From NCBI RefSeq assembly GCF_012641335.1, contig NZ_JABAID010000002.1, positions 434,001 through 498,000 of the forward strand: a DNA stretch of 64,000 nt, written 5' to 3'. The notes under the pieces were generated by a model. The model saw only the letters and a program-made list of their open reading frames with translations, was not told the DNA's origin and ran no database searches. Both the position numbers and the translations under genes were made by a program. Shown here piece by piece: positions 49,520 to 56,875 of the stretch; within the stretch, counting starts at the first letter, position 1; each line of letters starts with the position of its first letter. The stretch comes from Novosphingobium sp. ERN07 (GTDB taxonomy: Bacteria > Pseudomonadota > Alphaproteobacteria > Sphingomonadales > Sphingomonadaceae).

Positions 49520-49894
49520 ATGATGGACAACAAGATGATCGTCGAAGGCAGCCTTCAGTCTGTCGACGGTGGCTTTTCCTTCCTTGGGCGCCTGCCCTAC
49601 TACCGTGGCCTGGGTCTTTCGATGATCGAAGACATTCAGGTTACCGTGGATGGCGAAGTTCAGCCGCGTGAATCCGTGCGCTTTGCCGTTCGTGGCAAAA
49701 CCTACACGCTAGATGAAATGGAAACCTGCTACGACAATCGCTGGAACTTTGGCGAAAAGGCGCAGATCATCGTGCTGAACGGCGGGCTTTCCGCCGGTAG
49801 CCACACGATCACGTTCGCCGTGCGCAATCGCGTATCCTACCTGCCCTTCGTCCCCACGACGAAGGACACCAAGGATCTTGCGCTGGCCGCATAA
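49520..49894 (+). CDS. DUF6379-like protein, candidate C-glycoside deglycosidase beta subunit
   Basis: 124-residue all-beta protein. Begins 13 bases after the alpha gene. Sequence pattern: MIVEGSLQSVDGGFSFLGRLPYYRGLGLSMIEDIQVTVDGE (quoted in part as GGFSFLGRLPYYRGL), then TLDEMETCYDNRWNFGEKAQI and a final LSAGSHTITFAVRNRVSYLP. This agrees with the beta subunit domain of C-glycoside deglycosidases, which forms a complex with the TIM-barrel subunit and closes its active site. Length and pairing fit the family. Recognition is from memory of the family pattern; a profile search would settle it. Confidence 0.8.
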   Translation: MMDNKMIVEGSLQSVDGGFSFLGRLPYYRGLGLSMIEDIQVTVDGEVQPRESVRFAVRGKTYTLDEMETCYDNRWNFGEKAQIIVLNGGLSAGSHTITFAVRNRVSYLPFVPTTKDTKDLALAA

Positions 49895-49909
49895 GATAAG
49901 ATCCGCAGC

Positions 49910-49931
49910 GCCCCCGCGAAAACGCGGGGGC
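49910..49931 (+). terminator. GC-rich hairpin after the deglycosidase pair
   Basis: Perfect 9-bp stem GCCCCCGCG / CGCGGGGGC with an AAAA loop, in the 124-base gap before the DUF1080 gene. There is no T-run, so it may slow or partly end transcription, or only protect the 3' end of the alpha-beta message. Confidence 0.5.
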
Positions 49932-50018
49932 CTCGGTATCGAACCGCGCCCAAATTTATCGCTGAGTCATCAGTGAGCCGCACTGCGACGGCAAGATTTC
50001 TTCAAAAAGCGAAGTCCG

Positions 50019-50852
50019 ATGCTCGCCCGCCGCACCTTGCTACATGGCCTGACCGCCGCGGCGGCCACTGCCGCGCTACCCCGTATCGCCCTAGCCGCGC
50101 ATACTGCTTCGGAATGGCGTCCGCTGTTCAACGGCCGCGACCTCGATGGCTGGACGATCTATCAGGACGGCGAAGGCAACGTTGATCGCCACAACGCGAT
50201 CCGAATAGAAAAAGGCGTGCTGCACATGTTGGGCAGCAGCTTTACCGGCCCGGATAAGGCAAGTTTCGGTCACATCGCCACCAAGACCATCCACGCCAAT
50301 TATCACCTGCGCATGGACTTTCGCTTTGGCGAGCGCCGCTTTGCGCCGCGTGCATGGCAGCGCCGCAATTCAGGCTTGCTGTATCACATGGGCGCTGAGC
50401 TTGATCGCCTGTTTCCCGATTGCGTCGAATTCCAGTTCGAAGAAGGCGATATCGGTGATGCAATCATGGTAAACACCAAGGCGCTGCAAGGACCACAACT
50501 GGGCGGAACCCCGCTTTGGCCAACTTACTTCCCCGGGTTGCCAACGACTTACACTGATCCGCTCACTGCCGGAGGAATCGCGCGTCAATGGCACCGTCAT
50601 GCGGGCAATTATGAAAAGATCGATGGCTGGAACACCGTAGACTTGGTTGTCTTTGAAGATCAGGCCGCGCATCTCGTCAACGCACGCATCGTCAACACTC
50701 TGTTTCGCATGATCGGGCGCGATGGCAAGCCGCTCAAGCAAGGCCGCATCGCGCTCGAATTCGAAGCGGCGGAAGTGTTCATGCGCAATGTTATGATCCG
50801 GGATTTGTCGGTCGATGACATTGCACTGATAAGGAAGCAAGGTTCCTACTGA
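50019..50852 (+). CDS. DUF1080 protein, exported 3-keto-glycoside hydrolase-like
   Basis: 277-residue protein with a Tat-like signal (ARRTLLHGLTAAAATAALPRIALAA). The mature part is a concanavalin-like jelly-roll of the DUF1080 (3-keto-disaccharide hydrolase) family: WRPLFNGRDLDGWTIYQ at its start, FGHIATKTIHANYHLRMDFRFGE, RNSGLLYHM and VEFQFEEGD, with Glu-rich strand patterns near the presumed site. Characterised relatives cleave 3-keto-glycosides. Placed in line with the deglycosidase subunits, it would act on 3-keto-O-glycosides outside the cytoplasm or on sugars attached to the aglycone. It is followed by more than 300 bases without genes, then mobile-element debris. Confidence 0.82.
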   Translation: MLARRTLLHGLTAAAATAALPRIALAAHTASEWRPLFNGRDLDGWTIYQDGEGNVDRHNAIRIEKGVLHMLGSSFTGPDKASFGHIATKTIHANYHLRMDFRFGERRFAPRAWQRRNSGLLYHMGAELDRLFPDCVEFQFEEGDIGDAIMVNTKALQGPQLGGTPLWPTYFPGLPTTYTDPLTAGGIARQWHRHAGNYEKIDGWNTVDLVVFEDQAAHLVNARIVNTLFRMIGRDGKPLKQGRIALEFEAAEVFMRNVMIRDLSVDDIALIRKQGSY

Positions 50853-51162
50853 AACATTCAGCAGTGGCGGGTTGAATGCGATGCGCAGGCCCTGAGCGGC
50901 TCATAGAGCCGCCATATGCTGTGGTGCATAGGGGCGCTTCTGCTCGTGACGGCCGACATATAGACCGCGTGACAAAGTGCAGCACAGTTTAAAAATCAGT
51001 GCAATCCGCCTCCAACGCAGCGAAGCGCAGCAATTCTAACTATCAGATATAATTAGGAATTATGGTAGCGGAGGAGGGATTTTTCGATTCCGCCTAATCC
51101 ATTGAATATATTTTATTTTTTACAGCGATCGCGCCAGATACCCCTATTGATACCCCCACAGA
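50853..51162. other. Gap between the glycoside locus and the transposase remnant
   Basis: 310 bases with no gene seen. The GC content falls sharply near 51030-51120 (runs such as ATATATTTTATTTTTT), unlike the rest of the window, suggesting foreign or decayed DNA at the edge of the mobile-element zone. Confidence 0.5.
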
Positions 51163-51819
51163 CTGGATAATGCGACAGTCCTCTCCCTGCTGGGCAGGGA
51201 TATCGGGCCATCGGAGGCCGAACCCTTCTGGACTGCGTTTCTGCGCAAGCTGACGCGCCGAGGGCTGCGCGAGGTGAAGCTGGTGATCTCCAATGCCCAC
51301 GAAGGCATCAAGGCGGCTGTCTCCAAGCTGCTGTGTGCTACCTGGCAACGCTGCCGTGTCCACTTCATGCGCAATGCACTAGCCCATGCCGGCAAGAGCG
51401 GTCGGCGCGTGGTGTCCGCGTTCATCGGCACCGCCTTTGCTCAGGAAACGCCCGAGGCCGCGAGCCAGCAATGGCGCTCTGTCGCTGACCAGATGCGGCC
51501 AAAACTGCCAAAGCTCCCGCTTTGATGGACGATGCTGGCTGAACCCGACGTGCTGGCCTACATGACATTCCCCAAGGAGCACCGCACCAAGCTGCACAGC
51601 ACCAACCCCATCGAGCGCCTGAATGGCGAAATCAAACGCAGGACCGAGGTCGTAGGTATCTTCCCCAACGAAGCGGCCATAACTCGCCTGATCGGCGCCA
51701 TCCTCATGGAACAGTCCGATGAAGGGACCGTCCAGCGCGCACGCTACATGACACTTGAAACCATGGCCCCAGTCAGCGACAATCCCATCGTCATGCTCTC
51801 GGCTGTACCCGGAGCATGA
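51163..51819 (+). pseudogene. IS256-family transposase remnant
   Basis: Degenerate transposase of the IS256 (Mutator-like) group. The readable part starts mid-protein (SLLGRDIGPSEAEPFW, LRKLTRRGLREVKLVISN, WQRCRVHFMRNALAHAGKSG) and runs to KLHSTNPIERLNGEIKRRTEVVGIFPNE and the C-terminal MTLETMAP. The DDE N-terminal half is gone, and near 51515-51535 the frame contains a stop; the expected MDDAE-type segment is readable only in another frame for eight codons, so one base is lost and one gained there. It therefore cannot encode an active enzyme. Confidence 0.85.
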
Positions 51820-51899
51820 CAGGTTCAAACTGATGCCGAAATCGGCGGTGGCCCAATAAGCTACACCATGCCATGGGACACGATCCCCGATATTGCGAG
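51163..51899 (+). mobile_element. Truncated IS256-type insertion sequence
   Basis: Remnant covering the transposase pseudogene and its right flank. The sequence after the transposase stop (51820-51899) ends near ACACCATGCCATGGGACACGAT, which resembles a terminal inverted repeat of this family; the matching left end is missing. So only the right part of the element remains. Left limit is approximate. Confidence 0.6.
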
Positions 51900-52008
51900 A
51901 GTGGCGCTTGTTTTGAGGCTTGGCCAGTGATCGGCGGTACGGGTCTAAGCTAAGGTCTGGTTCAGGTAGGCAGACGATTGCGGCTCCTTTCAACCAAGGA
52001 GTCGTCTC

Positions 52009-52437
52009 ATGACCAATGTTCTATCTGATGCCCCTGTCACTTCCCTGCGTAGGCGCATGATCGAAGACGTGAACATGCGCCGGTTCACGCGGAAGACCCA
52101 GTTTGATTACGTGCAACATGTCGCCAGATTCGCCACTTATCTTGGGCGCCCCCCCGATACTGCGACGGCAGAAGAACTCCGGCAATTCTAGGTCGAACAG
52201 CGCGAAGCGGGCATAGGCATCCCGACCATGAACGGCAACGCTTCTGCGCTGCGTTTTTTCACGCACACCATTGAACGCCCGGATCTGTCCCGCAAGCTCT
52301 ATACGGTGAAAAACCCGCGCTCCTTGCCTGTTGTCCTCAGCCGCGACGAGGTCATGCTCCTACTCGGCGCGACCAACTACTTGAAGCACCAGGCTGCCCT
52401 GCCCTCGCAGGGGGCACCCATCAGTTCAAACCTATAA
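52009..52437 (+). pseudogene. Broken tyrosine recombinase (integrase) gene
   Basis: Remnant of a tyrosine site-specific integrase of the type found with IS91-like elements. A good ribosome site AAGGAG precedes ATG 52009, and the N-terminal SAM-like arm-binding domain is readable (LRRRMIEDVNMRRFTRKTQ, FDYVQHVARFATYLGRPPD). At 52189-52191 a TAG interrupts the frame where CAG would fit, and the same frame continues (VEQREAGIGIPTMNGNASALRFFTHT, RSLPVVLSRDEVMLLLG). The catalytic Arg-His-Arg-Tyr domain is absent; the sequence stops matching near 52400. Not functional. Confidence 0.82.
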
Positions 52438-52540
52438 TCGTGAAACATGGACTTACAACCGAAGGACCATTGTTACTTATCGCCGGGCAGGCGAACATGG
52501 AAAGAGGAAATTCGCCCGTCTGAAAAGGTTGCCTTCTTCC

Positions 52541-53038
52541 ATGTCTATCTCTCTGACTTGGTCAGCCCCAGCGCATGGCGTGATGTTTGTGCTATCGGCC
52601 TTGCACGCAGGCCCAGCCGCAGCCCAGCAGGGCCTGTACTATGGAGAACCGCTCACCTTGAAGGCGGCGCAAAAGCTTGCCCGCTTGGCGCGGGAAGAGG
52701 CGCAAGCGCGCGGGCTGGCGATGGCCGTGGCTGTCGCCGGGCCCTCCGGCGACCCGATCCTGCTTGAAGTGATGGACCGCACGCAATATGCCTCCACTGC
52801 GATCGCCCCAGCTAAGGCCCGCACGGCCGCGCGCTTTCGCAAGCCTACCAAGGTGCTGCAGGACGCCACGGCGACAGGCGCGCTCGCCTATGTTGGGGCC
52901 GATGGCGCGCTGGCGCTGGAAGGTGGCGTGCCAGTCATCGTCGCCGGCAATATCGTCGGGGCACTGGGCATCAGCGGCGGCACTTCGACGCAGGACGGCG
53001 AAGTGGCTGCTGCCGCGCTAAAGCAGTTCAAACCATAA
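52541..53038 (+). CDS. GlcG/HbpS-like secreted protein
   Basis: 165-residue protein of the GlcG/HbpS (haem-binding, DUF336) family. ATG 52541 is chosen; TTG 52529 or ATG 52583 are alternatives. The N-terminus is a signal peptide that ends near AGPAAAQQG. Mature part: KLARLAREEAQARGLAMAVAVAGPSGDPILLEVMDR, the typical helix-strand start, then GGVPVIVAGNIVGALGISGG at the C-terminus, the family signature. Relatives bind haem or small flavin-like ligands; function here unknown. First gene after the integrase remnant and 54 bases before a DadA-like flavoprotein. Confidence 0.82.
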   Translation: MSISLTWSAPAHGVMFVLSALHAGPAAAQQGLYYGEPLTLKAAQKLARLAREEAQARGLAMAVAVAGPSGDPILLEVMDRTQYASTAIAPAKARTAARFRKPTKVLQDATATGALAYVGADGALALEGGVPVIVAGNIVGALGISGGTSTQDGEVAAAALKQFKP

Positions 53039-53092
53039 GGGGGCATCACCGCCCTACGACAATCAATCAGGATCAATTGGAGTAACTGTGCC

Positions 53093-54304
53093 ATGACGTT
53101 CCAGCGCAGGGCAATTCTTGGTGGGTTCGCGGCCATGGCCGCCGTTCAAGCAGCAGGCGCATTTGCAAAGCCTGGCCGCAAGCTGCGCATCGGCGTGATA
53201 GGTGGCGGCCTGATCGGCGCTTCGGTTGCCGCGCAGCTGGCCAAGGCCGGTGCAGAGGTTATCGTCTTCGAGAAGACTCGACCCGCTGCAGGCGCCACGG
53301 AAAAGTCGGTCGCATGGATCAACCCGGTGGTCAACGACGCGCACTATATGCAGCTGCGCCTCCAAAGCATGGACGCTTGGCTCGACGATGACCGCACGCT
53401 GGGAATGAATGCGATCTGGGGCGGTTCAATCAGCTGGGCCTATGCCGACAAAAAGGACTCCCTCCAGACAAAAGCTAGTCTGCTCGAAACAACCGACGAT
53501 CCGCCAGTATATCTCACCAGCGAGGGCATCACCCAAGCCAGCCCTGGCGTGTTTCCCGGCGACGAGGTCAAGCTCGCCTTCCAGACCGCCAAGGACGGCC
53601 ATGTAGATCCGGTCTTCGCCACCCAGCGCTATCTGGCTGCAGCCAAGCGCTACGGGGCCAAGGTGCTTTATCCGTGCGAAGTAACCGCCATCAAGGTCGT
53701 CGGCGCCGCGATTGCGGGTGTGAGAACAACCAGAGGCGATTTCGCGCTAGATCATCTGGTTAGCGTGGCTGGTACCGACACGCCGCGTATCATGGCGCTC
53801 ATGGACCGCAATCTGGAACTTGCACACAAGCCGGGTCTGGTGATTCATACCGCTCCACGCCCTGTCACCACGAAACTTGTGTATGAAGCGTCCAGCATTC
53901 TGGAGTTCAAGCAGTATGCCGACGGGCGCTATCTCACCAGCTTCACTGGCGGACCACCGAACCTGCCCCAGCACGCAGAGATCCTGCAGCACCAGATGGC
54001 CTATCCGGACCCGGCGCTGCAACAGTTCCACGCAGACATGCTGATTGCTCGCACCGCCGAATACATGCCCGCCATTGCGCAGGCAAAGGCCACCAAAGTT
54101 CTGCTCGGCTTCCGCCCCTACCCACTCGACAACAAACCGATCGCCGGGCCGGTGCCTGGTATTGAGGGTGCCTATGTAGTCGTCACGCATAGCGGCATTA
54201 CGCTCGCACCGATCCTTGGTCGCTATGCCGCGCAGGAGATCATGACCGGCGTGGCCGCGCCGATTCTCACACCCTATCGCCCCACCCGGTACATTTCCGC
54301 ATGA
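53093..54304 (+). CDS. DadA-like FAD-dependent amine/amino-acid dehydrogenase
   Basis: 403-residue FAD oxidoreductase of the DAO/DadA family, which oxidises D- or N-substituted amino acids to imines, feeding electrons to a quinone. The N-terminus FQRRAILGGFAAMAAVQAAGAFA resembles a Tat or membrane signal, so the enzyme may be exported or membrane-bound. FAD motif IGVIGGGLIGASVAAQLAKAG (about 32-52) and ATEKSVAWINPV; C-terminal GFRPYPLDNKPIAGPVPG and VVTHSGITLAPILGRYAAQE close the FAD site. Exact substrate unknown. A LysR gene follows in the same direction. Confidence 0.87.
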   Translation: MTFQRRAILGGFAAMAAVQAAGAFAKPGRKLRIGVIGGGLIGASVAAQLAKAGAEVIVFEKTRPAAGATEKSVAWINPVVNDAHYMQLRLQSMDAWLDDDRTLGMNAIWGGSISWAYADKKDSLQTKASLLETTDDPPVYLTSEGITQASPGVFPGDEVKLAFQTAKDGHVDPVFATQRYLAAAKRYGAKVLYPCEVTAIKVVGAAIAGVRTTRGDFALDHLVSVAGTDTPRIMALMDRNLELAHKPGLVIHTAPRPVTTKLVYEASSILEFKQYADGRYLTSFTGGPPNLPQHAEILQHQMAYPDPALQQFHADMLIARTAEYMPAIAQAKATKVLLGFRPYPLDNKPIAGPVPGIEGAYVVVTHSGITLAPILGRYAAQEIMTGVAAPILTPYRPTRYISA

Positions 54305-54367
54305 TCTTCGTTGTCCGAACGGGAGTAAGCTTCCCCATCCTACAAGGGCGGCGTTCAATGGCGCCCG

Positions 54368-54408
54368 GCAAAGAATTTACAGCTTTGCGGCCAAGGACTA
54401 TCAGTCCT
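54368..54408 (+). promoter_or_regulatory. Two inverted repeats before the LysR gene
   Basis: GCAAAG-N9-CTTTGC (54368-54388) is a LysR-type dyad, suggesting self-regulation. A second perfect hairpin AGGACT-ATC-AGTCCT (54394-54408) contains the AAGGA that serves as ribosome site for the ATG at 54411, so it may lower translation of the regulator. Confidence 0.45.
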
Positions 54409-54410
54409 CC

Positions 54411-55304
54411 ATGAATTTCCGACAACTCGAAATCTATCAGGCGCTGATGATCGGTGGCTCCGCGTCCCGCGCCGCAGAGTTGCTGAACATTACCCAGCCC
54501 GCCGTCAGCCGGGCTATTTCCGAGCTGGAGTACCGAGTGGGCTTCGCGCTGTTCGACCGGGTGAAGGGTCGCCTCATCGCCACCCCCGAAGGCGAGTTGT
54601 TTTTCCGCGATGTCACCAAAGCCTTCACCGGTCTGGATACCCTCCGCGCCTCAGCCGCGCGCATCCGCGATTTCGGATCTGGCAGCCTGCGTATTGCCAG
54701 CCTTGCAGCACTGGGCTCTACACTCGTGCCACGCGCGGTGCGCAAATTCCGCGAGACCAATCCGCAAGTCTCGATCACTTTGCAGATTCTATCTTCCGCA
54801 GCAGTACGCGACCACGTCGTCAACCAGCATTTCGACATCGGCCTTGCTGCCGACGAGGTGGACCTTTCAGGCGTAGACCACAGCGTGTTCCAGAGTGTAC
54901 GCGCGGTTTGCGTGATGCCACCTGATCATCCTTTCGCAAACCGGGATGTGGTCCGTGCGGAAGACTTGGATAACATGGCCTTCATCGCGCTCGCCCCTGA
55001 AGACCGCGCCCGCGCCCGCATGACCGAAACGTTCGAAGCTGCCGGCGCCCGCCCCCATATCGTGGTCGAAACCCCGGCATCGCTAACGGTCTGCGCGCTA
55101 GCTCTGGAAGGTGTGGGCCTCGGCCTCGTCAATCCGTTCGCGGCAGACGGGTTCGAACAGCGCGGACTAGTGATCAAGCCCTACGAGCCGGCAGTCTATT
55201 TCCGAGCCTATATCCTGTTCCGGCCGGACGCGCAGCGCGCGCGGCTGGTGCGCGATTTTGTCTCGTCGCTCAATGGCGCCTTGCGTTCGGGGCCGGGTCA
55301 GTAA
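54411..55304 (+). CDS. LysR family regulator
   Basis: 297-residue LysR regulator. Helix-turn-helix at about 2-60 (MNFRQLEIYQALMIGGSASRAAELLNITQPAVSRAISELE), then the ligand domain. Similar in style to regulators of amino-acid or opine catabolism. Its 3' end overlaps the amidase gene on the other strand by 35 bases. It most likely controls the flavoprotein upstream and perhaps the amidase/TonB unit. Confidence 0.88.
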   Translation: MNFRQLEIYQALMIGGSASRAAELLNITQPAVSRAISELEYRVGFALFDRVKGRLIATPEGELFFRDVTKAFTGLDTLRASAARIRDFGSGSLRIASLAALGSTLVPRAVRKFRETNPQVSITLQILSSAAVRDHVVNQHFDIGLAADEVDLSGVDHSVFQSVRAVCVMPPDHPFANRDVVRAEDLDNMAFIALAPEDRARARMTETFEAAGARPHIVVETPASLTVCALALEGVGLGLVNPFAADGFEQRGLVIKPYEPAVYFRAYILFRPDAQRARLVRDFVSSLNGALRSGPGQ

Positions 55305-56859
55305 GGCAAACCAGCGCCTTTGCGCTCTCGCAGGGGATGATCCGGGGCAGCGCAAGGCGCGCCTGCCATGCGGCGGCGATGGCCAGAAGCCGACGATCGT
55401 CCCCTCGCCTGCCCAGCAGTTCGAGCGACACCGGGCGCAAGCCACCCGTTGTCAGAACCGCACCGATCGGAATGGCAATGGCCGGGCGCCCTGAGTAGGC
55501 GGCAAGTCGGTGGGTTCCGGCTGTCTCAGGCCCGGCGTCAGCTGTCGCAAAAGGGACCTGCACGGATGGGTATACGATTACGTCCACGCAAGCACGACCG
55601 GAGGTGCAGTCGAACGCTTCGTCCAACCGATCCGCAACATATCGGTCGCGAAACATGCCATTGACCCGGAACCGGGGGTCGCGTGCCGCGCCTGCGCGAT
55701 TGGTGATGAATTTGGCCACGTCCTCGACAACGCGGGGATCGGTGTTTCCGTTTGCGGCCTGGTGGCGCAGTTCGGCTAGTAATGCGCCTGCATCGTGGGG
55801 AACTCCAGCACGCCAAGGCAGATATGCGTCCATCACGCCCGGAAAGTCGAAGACCGAACGGCTGGCAAATGTCGCAGTCTCTCCGATGGGAGCGTTCTTG
55901 CCGACCAACACCGTTTCGTCACGCAGATGAATATCGGCTACGGTAGCACCCGCCGCACGGAGCCGCTCCAGCGCCTGCGTCTCAGCCTTCGCATCTGGCC
56001 GCATGAATGCGGATAGTACCCCGACCCGCAGGTTTTTGAGCGGCCGACCCGCAGGCGTGTCATGTGTGCTCGTCAGCACAGACCAAACCGCCGCACAATC
56101 AGCGACGTGGGTGCACATTGGTCCGATCACGTCCTGCGAGGGGCTGAGCGGCAGCACGCCGCCCATTGGCAACGCACCAAACGTCGGCCGCAAACCGACT
56201 AAACCGGACAAGGCGGCGGGCACCCGCGCGGAACCTGACGTGTCGGTGCCAAGAGCAATTGCTCCGAACCCGGCGGCCAACGCAGCCGCGTTGCCGGAAG
56301 AAGATCCGCCAGCGCTCTCTGAAAAAGCAAAAGGACTAGTCGTCTGGCCCCGGATGGACGATCGCCCCCGGTAGTTAAAGGCGAACTCGGACATATTTGT
56401 CTTGGCGACCACGATCGCCCCGGCTCGCTTGAGCCGTGCCACAACCCATGCGTTATCAGAAGCGACATTACCTGCCAGAGCCACCGAACCGGAGGTGGTC
56501 ACCATCCCCGCCACATCGATGTTGTCCTTCACCAGCAGTGGCACACAGGCTAGCGGCAAGGCCCGCCTTGCCCTGCGAGGGAGAGCATCGATACGTTGGG
56601 CCTCGTCAAGCGCAATAGGACTAATAGCAGTCACGGCATGCAATGATCCGTCGAGCCGCCTGATGCGGTCGAGCCGCGCCTCAATGACGGACACGCAGCT
56701 AGTCTTGCCCGAAGACAGCCGAGCCGAAATCTGCGTGATCTGGCTGTCGCCCGCGCCGGGAGGGATCGGCGCGGGCGATCGAGCGGCGGCACTGCTGCCG
56801 GGATAAAAAGCGCCCGACAGCGTCAAAAGAATTGCCTTCAAGACGATGGTGCGACGCAT
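55270..56859 (-). CDS. Secreted amidase-signature hydrolase
   Basis: 529-residue amidase-signature enzyme that hydrolyses an amide C-N bond. The frame is open to 56991, but ATG 56859 gives a signal peptide (MRRTIVLKAILLTLSGAFYPGSSAAA) and begins 17 bases after the TonB receptor stop, so the two share a transcript. Ser-cisSer-Lys triad is intact: Lys111 (LLVKDN), cis-Ser in AGGSSSGN (about 186-188) and nucleophile Ser210 (GTDTSGSAR). A periplasmic amidase beside a TonB receptor suggests that an imported amide (N-acyl amino acid or peptide-like compound) is opened there. C-terminal residues 320-480 define the substrate pocket and match no family I know. Confidence 0.85.
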   Translation of the reverse strand: MRRTIVLKAILLTLSGAFYPGSSAAARSPAPIPPGAGDSQITQISARLSSGKTSCVSVIEARLDRIRRLDGSLHAVTAISPIALDEAQRIDALPRRARRALPLACVPLLVKDNIDVAGMVTTSGSVALAGNVASDNAWVVARLKRAGAIVVAKTNMSEFAFNYRGRSSIRGQTTSPFAFSESAGGSSSGNAAALAAGFGAIALGTDTSGSARVPAALSGLVGLRPTFGALPMGGVLPLSPSQDVIGPMCTHVADCAAVWSVLTSTHDTPAGRPLKNLRVGVLSAFMRPDAKAETQALERLRAAGATVADIHLRDETVLVGKNAPIGETATFASRSVFDFPGVMDAYLPWRAGVPHDAGALLAELRHQAANGNTDPRVVEDVAKFITNRAGAARDPRFRVNGMFRDRYVADRLDEAFDCTSGRACVDVIVYPSVQVPFATADAGPETAGTHRLAAYSGRPAIAIPIGAVLTTGGLRPVSLELLGRRGDDRRLLAIAAAWQARLALPRIIPCESAKALVCLTDPAPNARRH

Positions 56860-56875
56860 CACACTACTTGGCCGC

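Noticed and set aside
52447..52767. Frame overlapping the start of the GlcG-like gene
   Set aside because: The translation switches to Arg/Ala-rich sequence in the GlcG region and is a shadow of it; the first part has no recognisable pattern.
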